A stretch of DNA of 64,000 bases from Desulfosporosinus lacus DSM 15449. Its GTDB lineage: Bacteria; Bacillota; Desulfitobacteriia; Desulfitobacteriales; Desulfitobacteriaceae. Of the stretch, positions 35,508-43,089 are shown piece after piece. The position numbers and the translations under genes were made by a program. The notes beneath the pieces are model-generated. The model searched no databases. It saw only the letters and a program-made list of their open reading frames with translations, and was not told the DNA's origin. Position 1 is the first letter of the stretch. Every line of letters begins with the position of its first letter. The DNA is taken from NCBI RefSeq assembly GCF_900129935.1, contig NZ_FQXJ01000006.1:23663-87662 (forward strand), written 5' to 3'.

Positions 35508-36152
35508 TTATTCAGAAAAGGGTTCGGTTATCGCCATTAAAATCTCATTCATTTTAGCATAATCACACAGAAAAGAAGCAGCGCTTGCTTCAATCATCTG
35601 CTTGTCGGTCACTTGAGAAAAGTCTACCCGATAGCCTGCATTTTCAGCCAGATATTCGATAAAGAGTCTTTGCACCCTGCCGTTACCTTCTCGAAAAGGG
35701 TGTAGTGCATTAATCTCACTAAGGTAGAAACCCAGACGAAGTGGAACTTCATCTTGAGGAGCGTCTTTAAGATAATTCTCTTTTTTTAACTCCTGAAATA
35801 GTATATGGGCATTTGGTTCGATAAACTGATAGTTGCAGAACATATTGCCTTTTGCCACGTTTACACATCGAAGTTTGCCGGCCCATTCGTAAATATCGCC
35901 GAAAATATACTTGTGGATTGTTCTTAAATGAAGCAGATCAAAATCGCCTCGTATAACGTTTAATTTGGCATTTGCAATTCGCAAAGAAGTAATTTCTCTT
36001 TCTGCTATACGAAGTTTTTCCGCATCCTCAATCCTCAGCTTGTTTATCAGCACATTGGAATGGGGATAGCAATATTTATGGTCCCATTCATAACTGTAAT
36101 CATAATTGTTGTTCATGGTCGTAGTCGTAGGCAGCTGTATGTTTTTTGACAA
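35508..36152 (-). CDS. Fic-domain AMP-transferase (toxin)
   Basis: A Fic protein of up to 214 residues. The catalytic motif HPFREGNGRVQRLF is canonical (HxFx[D/E]GNGRxxR), so AMP transfer to a target hydroxyl is expected. The flap region before it (IFGDIYEWAGKLRCVNVAKG) is also typical. Translation may start at TTG 36152, inside the antitoxin gene, or at the ATG at 36116, giving MNNNYDYSYEWDHKY. It overlaps the upstream antitoxin gene and forms a class I Fic/antitoxin module such as VbhT/VbhA. Confidence 0.88.
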   Translation of the reverse strand: MSKNIQLPTTTTMNNNYDYSYEWDHKYCYPHSNVLINKLRIEDAEKLRIAEREITSLRIANAKLNVIRGDFDLLHLRTIHKYIFGDIYEWAGKLRCVNVAKGNMFCNYQFIEPNAHILFQELKKENYLKDAPQDEVPLRLGFYLSEINALHPFREGNGRVQRLFIEYLAENAGYRVDFSQVTDKQMIEASAASFLCDYAKMNEILMAITEPFSE

Positions 36153-36306
36153 GTTCAGCTATTGTTTTCTCAACCAATTTATCATTTCCTGCGCAATATC
36201 TGATTCTATCCTTATCAGACTGCGTAAGTGGCATTCCTTCCATCGCCATGGAGCCGTTAACCTCATCAATTAGTTTTTCTAAATCTCTCACCGAAAACCA
36301 CCTCAT
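36100..36306 (-). CDS. Fic antitoxin (VbhA-like)
   Basis: A 62-68-residue helical protein with NGSMAMEGMPLTQSDKDRIR. The SxxxEG sequence matches the inhibitory [S/T]xxxE[G/N] motif, whose glutamate blocks ATP gamma-phosphate binding in class I Fic toxins. The start may be the ATG at 36306, but a GTG at 36291 lies at better distance from GAGGTGG. Overlap with the Fic gene ensures the antitoxin is made first. Confidence 0.8.
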   Translation of the reverse strand: MRWFSVRDLEKLIDEVNGSMAMEGMPLTQSDKDRIRYCAGNDKLVEKTIAELVKKHTAAYDYDHEQQL

Positions 36307-36458
36307 TTCATTATACCATATTTTTACTTAAAACTTAAGCAACATTTGTATATACCGAAAATACGTACATAACATAAGATTTAAGCTTCAGCATTTCCGA
36401 CTAAAAAACCCATCAACCGATAGAGTTTTCTGCGATAGTCTCTTAAAAACTTTTGCCA

Positions 36459-37170
36459 TTATTCATTTAAGTATGTGCTCACCCTGTCCTGAATCAATTG
36501 GGCAGTCGTTTCCGCTGTCTTCTGTCCTGTAAGGAAGGCCGCGGTTTCCTCCTGAACAATCGAAATAATCTTCTGGTCCGTTCCGATGTAGACCTTCGCT
36601 TTACTCAGCAGGTTTTCCATATAATCGACATCCTCCTGCGTAGGGGGGTGCAGTGTTATAGATTGAGCTGGAATGCCGTCGTCCTTAATTCTCATTTTCC
36701 CACCATTTTTTTGTATAGCCTGGGTGAAATTCTGGGCAATTTGGGGAAGCACACTCTTATTAATCGGCATTCCTCCCTGAGTCTGCATATCATCAGAAAC
36801 CAATAATTTTAAAAATTCCCAGGCCAGTTCTTGATTTGATGATTTACTGCTGATCCCATACATGGAGTCCGTGGAAAAGAATACGTTTCCGGGGGGCTTT
36901 AAAAGCTGAACACCCTCGCTGAAAATTGCCTTGGCCACTTGCAGGTCCCAAAACCCTCTAAGAGAAGTGAAATTAAAAACAAGTTTACCCCGGGAGGCCA
37001 TGTCCGTAATGTTAGTCTGGGCTGTATCCGTATTAACCAGTTTGTGGTCAATCAGTCTTTTTTCATCCATCCCGGCCAAGGCATACATCTCCTGGGTTCC
37101 CCCGTTTTGCTTGTCATTAATGACCTTTTCAGCCGTCTTGACAAAATCCTTCCAATCCCAGTTGCTGATG
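36459..37170 (-). pseudogene. 3' part of an ABC-transporter solute-binding protein gene
   Basis: From about 37170 to the stop the frame encodes the C-terminal 235 residues of a family 1 extracellular solute-binding protein: NWDWKDFVKTAEKVINDKQN, MASRGKLVFNFTSLRGFW, SKSSNQELAWEFLKLLVSDD and a standard helical tail. The signal peptide and first lobe are missing; the upstream sequence belongs to a sensor-kinase fragment. It cannot be exported or close around a ligand. No transporter genes are nearby. Confidence 0.75.
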
Positions 37171-37370
37171 AATCTGATGGGACCATAGGGTATAATAATC
37201 CACCAAATCCCTCCGCTCATTATCGGCCCGGAAAACCAGCCTGATCTTATCCCGGTAGAGGGCGGTGATCAGTTCCTGATACTCCTTTTCCAATAATCCC
37301 TTAGCCTCAGGAAGCCCTTCCAGGCTGAACATAATCTGTTTCTGCAAATCCCGGAGCACTCTGCAGCGTT
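37171..37370 (-). pseudogene. Fragment of a sensor histidine kinase (region before the H-box)
   Basis: The frame reads YRDKIRLVFRADNERRDLVD followed by YYTLWSHQI, the segment that precedes the phospho-acceptor histidine in BceS-type intramembrane-sensing kinases (usually DYYTLWxHQIKTPI). It breaks off exactly at HQI, where it is joined to the solute-binding protein fragment. A separate kinase ATP-binding-domain fragment lies at 38.2-38.4 kb. Confidence 0.65.
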
Positions 37371-37381
37371 GATAATAGCTA

Positions 37382-37480
37382 GTGAACTCGTTCAGCTAAA
37401 GCTGAACATCGGGGCTTCGGTAGGGGATTCTACCCCCACCGAAGTAGAAAATGCCATGCTACTTTGACCGCATGGCATCT
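37382..37480. mobile_element. IS200/IS605-type right-end remnant, copy 1
   Basis: Bases 37382-37450 are identical over 69 bases to 55121-55189. The sequence folds into GTTCAGCTAAAGCTGAAC and a longer CTTCGGT...ACCGAAG hairpin with inner GGGG/CCCC. This looks like the right end of an IS605-group element, the part that also makes the guide RNA of TnpB. Beyond the shared part is a different hairpin (ATGCCATGC...GCATGGCAT), which may belong to the host locus. No tnpA or tnpB gene is present. Confidence 0.55.
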
Positions 37481-37490
37481 ATCATACCGC

Positions 37491-37874
37491 TCATATTGTT
37501 TGGTTTAGTATGAAATCATGTATTATTTTCACTCCGGCTAACGCATGATTCATATCATTTTCCTCCAGCGCCAAATCCATCGGGTATCTCGGCTGTACAC
37601 CATAAGCCGTCAGGTCTGAGCAATGGTCGGCGATGTCGGCAAAGGCGTCGGAAAACTTTAAACAAAGCTTATTCAGCTGATCTAAATCGTGCGTTTTCGG
37701 AGGATTGACGCCGTTTAGAACAAGATAACCCTTCAGATACTTTTCGACGGATTGCTGGCAGTGATAACAGATGATTTCGATGGGAACAGGCTTCATGTTG
37801 GTTAAGTATTCGGCGCTTCTCATATCCATCACCGCAAGATTGAACCACTCCTGCGCTCCTGTTTTATTGTCCAT
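37491..37874 (-). CDS. HEPN-domain protein (toxin of an intact MNT/HEPN pair)
   Basis: A 127-residue HEPN protein starting at the ATG at 37874 behind AGAAGGGG. It belongs to the COG2250 type (AQEWFNLAVMDMRSAEYL, YHCQQSVEKYLKGYLVLNG, PPKTHDLDQL). The conserved KTHDL histidine lies in the usual position. It overlaps the 3' end of the MNT gene by 11 bases. HEPN proteins of such pairs act as RNases or as AMPylation substrates. Unlike the pair at 7 kb, this gene is uninterrupted. Confidence 0.85.
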   Translation of the reverse strand: MDNKTGAQEWFNLAVMDMRSAEYLTNMKPVPIEIICYHCQQSVEKYLKGYLVLNGVNPPKTHDLDQLNKLCLKFSDAFADIADHCSDLTAYGVQPRYPMDLALEENDMNHALAGVKIIHDFILNQTI

Positions 37875-38190
37875 ATAAAACAACCCCTTCTTCCATGATT
37901 GTTCTCTCAATGGTAGGGGCTATTTTACGCTTATTAAATATATTCTCCTTGCCAACGACGATATCCACGGGCATGGTCTTTTTGTCACGGATTGCTCTAT
38001 AGATTAAGCGCGTCGCGTCGATTTCACGGATATCCGCGCTTTCCTGCATCACCACATACAAATCGAGGTCTGAGTCAGCATTCGGTACACCGGCGGCATA
38101 TGACCCGAAAAGATAAATCTTTTCTACCGGAACAGTTTTTATAATAATACCCTTAATGATTTCAAGCTCGTCCTGTATGCGTTTTTCCAT
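37864..38190 (-). CDS. MNT-type nucleotidyltransferase (antitoxin)
   Basis: A 108-residue minimal nucleotidyltransferase with LFGSYAAGVPNADSDLDLYV, containing the GS and DxD residues. It is the first gene of an MNT/HEPN module and should modify and silence the HEPN partner. The ATG at 38190 follows AGGAACGGAGG. Sequence character differs from the MNT at 6.9 kb, so the two modules are not recent duplicates. Confidence 0.87.
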   Translation of the reverse strand: MEKRIQDELEIIKGIIIKTVPVEKIYLFGSYAAGVPNADSDLDLYVVMQESADIREIDATRLIYRAIRDKKTMPVDIVVGKENIFNKRKIAPTIERTIMEEGVVLYGQ

Positions 38191-38233
38191 ATAAGCACCT
38201 CCGTTCCTAAAGACAAATATTTACAGTTACATT

Positions 38234-38404
38234 ATAGCATACCCTTTCTCATTTTCCAACTCACTATTCTGCTCTTCACGGTGGTCTTCCCCGGCGATGC
38301 CGATCCCTGTATCGGCGATCACCAGGGTTTGGGCACCCTCCCTTTCCATATAAATGGAGATCTTCCCCTCCTGGGTATACTTCAAAGCATTGAACAAGCG
38401 GGTG
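38234..38404 (-). pseudogene. Fragment of a histidine-kinase ATPase domain
   Basis: In one minus-strand frame: RLFNALKYTQEGKISIYMER, then LVIADTGIGIAGED, i.e. the N-box and G1 box of a BceS-like kinase. It reads through to a TAA near 38235 with a foreign tail. At 38404 it is cut, and the sequence continues as an acetyltransferase fragment on the other strand. Confidence 0.7.
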
Positions 38405-38411
38405 GGAAAAG

Positions 38412-38502
38412 GTTACTCCTACACGAGAGGAGCTGCCTTTCAAGGGGGATACAGTGATCGGCAATGATGTTTGGCTAGGCCAGAATGTTACAGTGACCAG
38501 AA
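38412..38502 (+). pseudogene. Fragment of a xenobiotic acetyltransferase (Vat/CatB type)
   Basis: The plus strand reads EELPFKGDTVIGNDVWLGQN and VTV, the hallmark of hexapeptide-repeat acetyltransferases for streptogramins or chloramphenicol. Only about 27 codons survive, between a kinase fragment and an rph fragment, both in opposite orientation. Confidence 0.65.
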
Positions 38503-38797
38503 AATCGCCTTCCTCTATGTTGGCATCCTCCATTTTTAAAATGACCCGGGCCCGGCCTTTAATGATTCCGGATGAAACGGGTATGCCCGCCAAAGCACCT
38601 TTGGGGATGTTGCCGGTATCATATGCACCGGATAAAACCTCGCCCTCGGACGTCATCACCCGCGGCGTCAGCTTCTCATAGACCTCGTATTCCTCTTTGC
38701 GCTGCGTGATGATGCTGTGATAGTAGATATCCTCCTTCTCCCGGATAACCCCGTTTTGCACGAGCTTATCGGCTTCCCTCATTAAGGCCTGCTCCAA
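38497..38797 (-). pseudogene. Fragment of a second rifampicin-phosphotransferase-like gene
   Basis: About 100 codons match residues 700-800 of the intact Rph-like protein: KEEYEVYEKLTPRVMTSEGE and IPVSSGIIKGRARVILKMED. An in-frame gap shortens the part before QRKEEYEV. The catalytic His domain is cut off at the acetyltransferase junction, and the 5' part is replaced by vanX sequence at 38798. It is clearly a different copy from the one at 26.5-29.1 kb. Confidence 0.78.
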
Positions 38798-39406
38798 CTA
38801 GGTGATGGGAAAATCAAAATAAGTGTTTGGATAAGGTTCGTGTTTCAGTGTGTAATGCCACCACTCGCAATCGTATGAAATAAAACCGGAGGCCTCCATG
38901 ATCGAACAAAGGTATTGACGGTTTCTCGCTTCGACTTGCGTGATTCCTTTTGCTCCATGATGTGAGACTGAATCCATCAAATCAAAGTCGCCGCCCATTG
39001 GAACAAGTGTACCGGCAACTAAATGATAAAGCGTTAAGTCAATTGCGCTGCCCCGACTGTGGCCCGACTTAGCGGACACATATCCTTTTTCAACGATCTC
39101 GGATCTGTCAATATTCGGATAGTGTTTTAGTTTCGTCCGGCCATCTTCCGGCTGTTTTGACCAGCGCAGAAAATAATCTACGGCGAATTGAGGGCGATAA
39201 CCATCCCAAAGAAGCAAGCCAAAGCCCAGGGATGCGGCGTTTTCTCGTGCTTTTTCCAGGCTTAAGCACAAAGCTCTCGTACCGACAATTCGATTGGCTG
39301 CATATCCGTCCACCGGTTTGCCGGTAAAATTATCCCATGTGGCGTATTTAGCATCCCAACGTATTCCGGATACAAACTCGTCGACATAGACAAAACCATT
39401 TTTCAT
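38798..39406 (-). CDS. vanX: D-Ala-D-Ala dipeptidase VanX
   Basis: A 202-residue zinc dipeptidase that hydrolyses D-Ala-D-Ala, so that only the altered precursor is built into peptidoglycan. The zinc and catalytic residues are present: SGHSRGSAIDLTLYHL (His and Asp ligands, around residues 116-123) and CEWWHYTL (catalytic Glu and third ligand His). The N-terminus DEFVSGIRWDAKYATWDNFT is nearly that of enterococcal VanX. Its ATG overlaps the ligase stop by 4 bases. The gene ends directly at the rph-like fragment, so anything originally downstream in the cluster was lost or moved. Confidence 0.93.
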   Translation of the reverse strand: MKNGFVYVDEFVSGIRWDAKYATWDNFTGKPVDGYAANRIVGTRALCLSLEKARENAASLGFGLLLWDGYRPQFAVDYFLRWSKQPEDGRTKLKHYPNIDRSEIVEKGYVSAKSGHSRGSAIDLTLYHLVAGTLVPMGGDFDLMDSVSHHGAKGITQVEARNRQYLCSIMEASGFISYDCEWWHYTLKHEPYPNTYFDFPIT

Positions 39407-40443
39407 CGTCCTTTTCCTTTCAATGTCAACGACACAATCCGGTCGATCACTTCGGCAAAGGGCAACCCTGCGACTGCCATCATTCTTGGATAACGGCTGT
39501 ATGAGGTCATCCCGGGCAACGTATTAACCTCGTTAAGTATTACTTTTCCATCTTCCTTCAGGAACAGATCCACCCGCGCAAGTCCCCTGCATCCCAAGGC
39601 GCGATATACGGCTTTTGCTGTCTCCTGAACGCGCAAGCGCGCCTCTGCCGAAATGTCAGCGGGAACGATTACTGCCCCGTTTTCGAAACCCTTTTCAGGC
39701 TCATTCTCCTGATGGATTCTGAAAAAACCATGAGACAGACAAATTTGATCTATCTCGCCTGCCATCAAATCCCCATCCTTCCCTAATATCGCACATCCTA
39801 CCTCACTACCGACAACAGCCTCTTCAATCAACACCTTCGAGTCATACTGTCTTGCGATTTCCACCGCACTCAGCACTTCTTCTTTTCGACATACCTTACT
39901 GATGCCGAACGATGAACCCGAACGGGCCGGCTTTACAAAAACGGGATAAGTAAGCCCGTCGGCATCAATATTTTCCTTCGCCGCGACAATCCGGAACTTT
40001 GGCGTAGCAATTCCCGCGTTTCCAGCGACGATATAAGCAAGGGATTTGTCCATACACAGAGCAGAACTTTGGACATCGCAGCCTGCATAGGGGATGCCGG
40101 AAAGCTCCAACAAACCTTGCATCGCACCATCCTCGCCAAGTTTACCATGCAGAACGGGAAACACCATATCCAAACGGATCGTTTTGTATTGTCCCTGCTC
40201 CAGAACAAGCAATCCGTGTACGCTTCTGTCCGGGGACAGTATAGCCGGGCGGCAACTGCCACTTTCCCAATTTGCCTCAGGGCAATGACAAAGCTTCCAA
40301 ACCCCATTTTTCGTAATCCCGATATAGAAGGGTTCATACTTTTCGAGATCAAGGTCTTTAGCAACCATTTGCGCAGATTTAACGGAGATGGGATGTTCTT
40401 CGGAACAGCCTCCGAATATAATTGCGATTTTCAATCGATCCAT
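39403..40443 (-). CDS. D-alanine-D-lactate-type ligase (VanA/VanB/VanI-like)
   Basis: An ATP-grasp ligase of about 346 residues that makes the depsipeptide replacing D-Ala-D-Ala. The start is set at the ATG at 40443 (MDRLKIAIIFGGCSEEH) behind AAAGGAG; 40461 is also open. Diagnostic is the omega-loop EIDQICLSHGFFRIHQENEP, whose histidine (in place of the tyrosine of normal Ddl) marks D-lactate-type ligases. KSLAYIVAGNAGIATPKF and NEVNTLPGMTSYSRYPRM are as in VanA/VanB. From memory, Desulfitobacterium vanI clusters have a similar ligase and lack vanH; which subtype this is needs a tree. Confidence 0.92.
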   Translation of the reverse strand: MDRLKIAIIFGGCSEEHPISVKSAQMVAKDLDLEKYEPFYIGITKNGVWKLCHCPEANWESGSCRPAILSPDRSVHGLLVLEQGQYKTIRLDMVFPVLHGKLGEDGAMQGLLELSGIPYAGCDVQSSALCMDKSLAYIVAGNAGIATPKFRIVAAKENIDADGLTYPVFVKPARSGSSFGISKVCRKEEVLSAVEIARQYDSKVLIEEAVVGSEVGCAILGKDGDLMAGEIDQICLSHGFFRIHQENEPEKGFENGAVIVPADISAEARLRVQETAKAVYRALGCRGLARVDLFLKEDGKVILNEVNTLPGMTSYSRYPRMMAVAGLPFAEVIDRIVSLTLKGKGR

Positions 40444-40457
40444 GCTGCTTTCTCCTT

Positions 40458-41288
40458 TCAAATTTCCTTTTCTTCTGTGATAGCAGTTCCTTCAGGAAGC
40501 AAATATCCAATTTCAAATACATCTGTATAAAGCAAGTTTTCTGAAATAACTTGTTGGGATTTGCTGTCTATCACCTGCCGACAAACAGAAACCCGCTCAA
40601 AGGTTTTCCCGTCTTTTTTAAAAAAGCTCTTATCCCGATTAATGACCTCGTAACTATACCCTTTGGCCTGATCCACAAAAATACGGCCATATATGTAAGG
40701 CCCATTGATGGATATTTCAATTTGGAAGGTAAGATTGGTATTGTTTTTGACCTTTAAATCCAACCACCCTTCGTGGATTGTAGCGTCCACACCATCCGGT
40801 TCATCCTCATCAGGAGAAGGAAAATCCTTAAGCTGATGAGAATGCCGTTCTACAATAGTGAGGGGAGCATGCAGAAACAGCCCAAACAGCAAATTGCTGA
40901 GATGACACAAACCGCCTCCCGGAACCGTGACCAATTCGTCATTCACCACGCACAAACCGTCCTTATACCGCTCATTTTTTTCGGCATATCTCACACCCCG
41001 CCAAAATGAAAATGTTTCACCAGGGCGGATCAATAGGCCATTGACAGGCTCCGCGGCAAGGCGCAGATTAAACACCTTGTTTTCCTGATATTTCATATCA
41101 AAGCCTGTATTTTCATTGAGAAGCTTCGACTTGGTTTCATAGATGCAAAAAGGCAAAAACTCTGGAGCCTTTGCTTTTGCATACTGGTTCCGGTCAAAGT
41201 ACATCTTGGCATAGAAGAATGATTTTCTTTGTGTCTTGCGGATCGGTAGTAAGAATGGAAACAACTGAGTCATTCTTTTTCTTTTCAT
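40458..41288 (-). CDS. vanW: VanW-family protein
   Basis: A 276-residue VanW protein (PF04294 type). Family marks: GFDMKYQENKVFNLRLAAEP, GLLIRPGETFSFWRGVRYAE and VPGGGLCHLSNLLFGLFLHA. VanW occurs in vanB- and vanG-type clusters; its biochemical role is unknown. The ATG at 41288 follows GAAAGGGG. The stop overlaps the extended ligase frame, so vanW, ligase and vanX are one unit. A hairpin with a T-run stands just upstream (41300-41350) and may attenuate or separate the unit from the former vanS gene. Confidence 0.9.
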   Translation of the reverse strand: MKRKRMTQLFPFLLPIRKTQRKSFFYAKMYFDRNQYAKAKAPEFLPFCIYETKSKLLNENTGFDMKYQENKVFNLRLAAEPVNGLLIRPGETFSFWRGVRYAEKNERYKDGLCVVNDELVTVPGGGLCHLSNLLFGLFLHAPLTIVERHSHQLKDFPSPDEDEPDGVDATIHEGWLDLKVKNNTNLTFQIEISINGPYIYGRIFVDQAKGYSYEVINRDKSFFKKDGKTFERVSVCRQVIDSKSQQVISENLLYTDVFEIGYLLPEGTAITEEKEI

Positions 41289-41299
41289 GTCCGAAACCC

Positions 41300-41352
41300 C
41301 TTTCAGTAATATAAAAGCCTGTCCGATTCGGCAATTTCATCTTACCGAAATC
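41300..41352 (-). terminator. Terminator upstream of vanW (repeated at 46.8 kb)
   Basis: On the minus strand CCTGCCTGATTTCGG pairs imperfectly with CCGAATCGGACAGGC, followed by TTTTATATT. The same element occurs at about 46780-46835. It lies behind the truncated vanS tail and before vanW. Confidence 0.65.
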
Positions 41353-41386
41353 AGGCAGGCGAGGTTGGAATTTTCACTTATGAACT

Positions 41387-41533
41387 TCTTAAGATTTTCT
41401 TATGACGGAAGCTTTACTGCAAATGTAGTATTTTCGGGGTGCTTTCCACAGAGATTGTCCCATCGTGAGCCGTGACAATTTCTTGGGCGATTGCCAAACC
41501 TAATTTTCATAGCTATAGGCTAGTGCATTTTTC
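41387..41533 (-). pseudogene. Rearranged vanS 3' fragment
   Basis: This matches the last codons and 3' tail of the vanS gene at 45.56-46.7 kb (shared CATCGTGAGCCGTGACAATT). It lacks a block corresponding to about 45666-45821, and then resumes with AGCTATAGGCTAGTGCATTT. It shows that a vanS-like gene once lay directly upstream of vanW. Confidence 0.75.
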
Positions 41534-41552
41534 AGCTTTCTTTATTTTGTCG

Positions 41553-41610
41553 TTGACTTATACAGTTCAACTGTATATAATCTAAATATACATTTTAACT
41601 ATATAGTTAA
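41553..41610 (+). promoter_or_regulatory. Promoter and PadR operators
   Basis: TTGACT (41553-41558) and TATAAT (41576-41581) have a 17-base spacer. A palindrome TATACAGTTCAACTGTATA (41559-41577) fills the spacer, and TTAACTATATAGTTAA (41595-41610) covers the start of transcription. Both probably bind the PadR product. Confidence 0.8.
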
Positions 41611-41633
41611 GTGATATAAAATGAGGTGTGAAG

Positions 41634-41954
41634 ATGAACGTATCAAAATATTTGCCGCTAACTGAAACAACGTTCTACATTATGCTGGCATTACGAAAAG
41701 CCGGCCATGGCTATGCAGTAATGCAGAAAGTTGAGGAATTAAGTAATGGCCGCGTAAGAGTCGCGGCAGGAACAATGTACGGAGCGATTGAAAATTTGAT
41801 AAAGCAAAAGATGATTATGTCCGTACCCTCAGAAGATTCCAGAAGAAAAATGTACCAGCTCTCACCTTTGGGGCTTGAGGTTTTGGCACTGGAAATAGAA
41901 CGCTTGAAAAGTTTAGTAGAAGTTTATCAGCAAATAGAATCAGAGGAGGCATAA
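41634..41954 (+). CDS. PadR-family transcriptional regulator
   Basis: A 106-residue PadR regulator (LPLTETTFYIMLALRKAGHG, VAAGTMYGAIENLIKQKMI, DSRRKMYQLSPLGLEVLALE). The ATG at 41634 is 7 bases from GAGG; a GTG at 41628 is too close. It is followed after 5 bases by a DUF2812 gene, the usual partner. It should bind the two palindromes in front of its gene. It is not closely related to the PadR copies at 26 and 43 kb. Confidence 0.88.
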   Translation: MNVSKYLPLTETTFYIMLALRKAGHGYAVMQKVEELSNGRVRVAAGTMYGAIENLIKQKMIMSVPSEDSRRKMYQLSPLGLEVLALEIERLKSLVEVYQQIESEEA

Positions 41955-41959
41955 AGCTA

Positions 41960-42571
41960 ATGAGAAAGTTTAAGGTATTTGCCGATTTTAAAGAAGAGGA
42001 AGCTTATCTTAATGAAATGGCCAAAAAGGGATATTTTCTCAAAAAGCATTCCGCTTTTGGATTTTATCATTTTACAGAGGGTACACCGGAGGAGTTGTAC
42101 TACCATGTTGATTACCGGAAATTTAAAACACAAGCTGACTTTGAGGATTATTTGGCTCTTTTTGAGGATGCAGGCTGGCGGCACGTTTACGGCACAAAAA
42201 ATAGTTTAAATCAATACTTTTTGCCGAAAGACGGTAACGCAGACGATGATATCTTTTCTACAAAGGACTCTGCTGCTTTGCGTTATAAGCATCTTAATAA
42301 AATATGTTATGCCAATGTTACTGTTGCAATTGCCTATTTTATTGCAGTGCTTATTATCTACGACTTTAGTTTAGCAAACATAGGATTTTTAACACAGGGA
42401 CTTTGGGAAATGACGGGCACACTATTCTGGATGGCATTTTTCTTTGAGCTTCCATTTGTACTCTTTCGTACTGCTCCTGTCGTACTGTCTTTGGTTATGG
42501 GTATTGCATATGCGGTATGGGGAAGCAAAGCAAAAAGAATCTATTCTAAAATGATGGAGGATGAAAAATAA
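41960..42571 (+). CDS. DUF2812 membrane protein
   Basis: A 203-residue protein. The N-terminal soluble DUF2812 part (FADFKEEEAYLNEMAKKGYF, YYHVDYRKFKTQADFEDYLA) is followed by about three membrane helices between residues 110 and 190. DUF2812 proteins are co-transcribed with PadR regulators; their function is not established, though a role in sensing envelope stress is often assumed. Confidence 0.8.
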   Translation: MRKFKVFADFKEEEAYLNEMAKKGYFLKKHSAFGFYHFTEGTPEELYYHVDYRKFKTQADFEDYLALFEDAGWRHVYGTKNSLNQYFLPKDGNADDDIFSTKDSAALRYKHLNKICYANVTVAIAYFIAVLIIYDFSLANIGFLTQGLWEMTGTLFWMAFFFELPFVLFRTAPVVLSLVMGIAYAVWGSKAKRIYSKMMEDEK

Positions 42572-42830
42572 ATTTTATAAAAAAAGTAATTGGGACAATC
42601 ATGAATTTCAACGATTGAAAAAAGATGTATTTGAAGCACTTGTGAATCATAACAATTGCAGAGTCTTTGCATTGGAGGGCGACTTTGGCGGTTGCGCAAA
42701 AGTGAACAATTATATCCTTAGCGATGAGGACCGGCAAAGGAAGCCGTTGCAGAAATCGGTTTTGCTATATATCAAACTTTCATACCTATACCTTCGCATA
42801 ATGACACTTAAGGGGAAGCAGAGAATTTAA
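42561..42830 (+). CDS. Small hypothetical protein
   Basis: An 89-codon frame overlapping the DUF2812 stop by 11 bases. It starts KNKFYKKSNWDNHEFQRLKK and has basic, mostly helical character. The family is not recognised and it may be a fragment. It ends inside a strong stem-loop. Confidence 0.4.
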   Translation: MKNKFYKKSNWDNHEFQRLKKDVFEALVNHNNCRVFALEGDFGGCAKVNNYILSDEDRQRKPLQKSVLLYIKLSYLYLRIMTLKGKQRI

Positions 42831-42851
42831 ACTCACTGCTTCCCCTTAAGT
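42806..42851 (+). terminator. Long stem-loop after the PadR-DUF2812 unit
   Basis: ACTTAAGGGGAAGCAG (42806-42821) pairs perfectly over 16 bases with 42836-42851. The T-run after it is poor, but the strength of the stem suggests termination or 3'-end protection. Confidence 0.65.
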
Positions 42852-43002
42852 TCATATGATCTATCCCCGCATGATGTTATCCTGCCAATTCTGTTTGCTT
42901 CCCCACTAGTGCTACCTATTTTGTTACCCATAATAATTATAAATGCAAATAGGGCCTGCGCTCCGGCACCGAGATTTCAAAACATATAATCGCATTTTTC
43001 GC

Positions 43003-43060
43003 TTGACAATCGCACTATTGCGTGTTACTTTATAGCAGTAGTAAGTAATACTGAATATCT
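43003..43060 (+). promoter_or_regulatory. Promoter of the PadR-DUF1048-ABC operon
   Basis: TTGACA (43003-43008), a 17-base spacer and TACTTT (43026-43031). The following CAGTAGTAAG and ATACTGAATA segments are conserved in the paralogous operon at 26 kb and are the likely PadR operator. Confidence 0.7.
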
Positions 43061-43089
43061 GCCATACAGAATAGCAAGGGGTGATTGTG

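Noticed and set aside
41287..41475. 62-codon plus-strand frame starting opposite vanW
   Set aside because: It is antisense to the vanS remnant and terminator.
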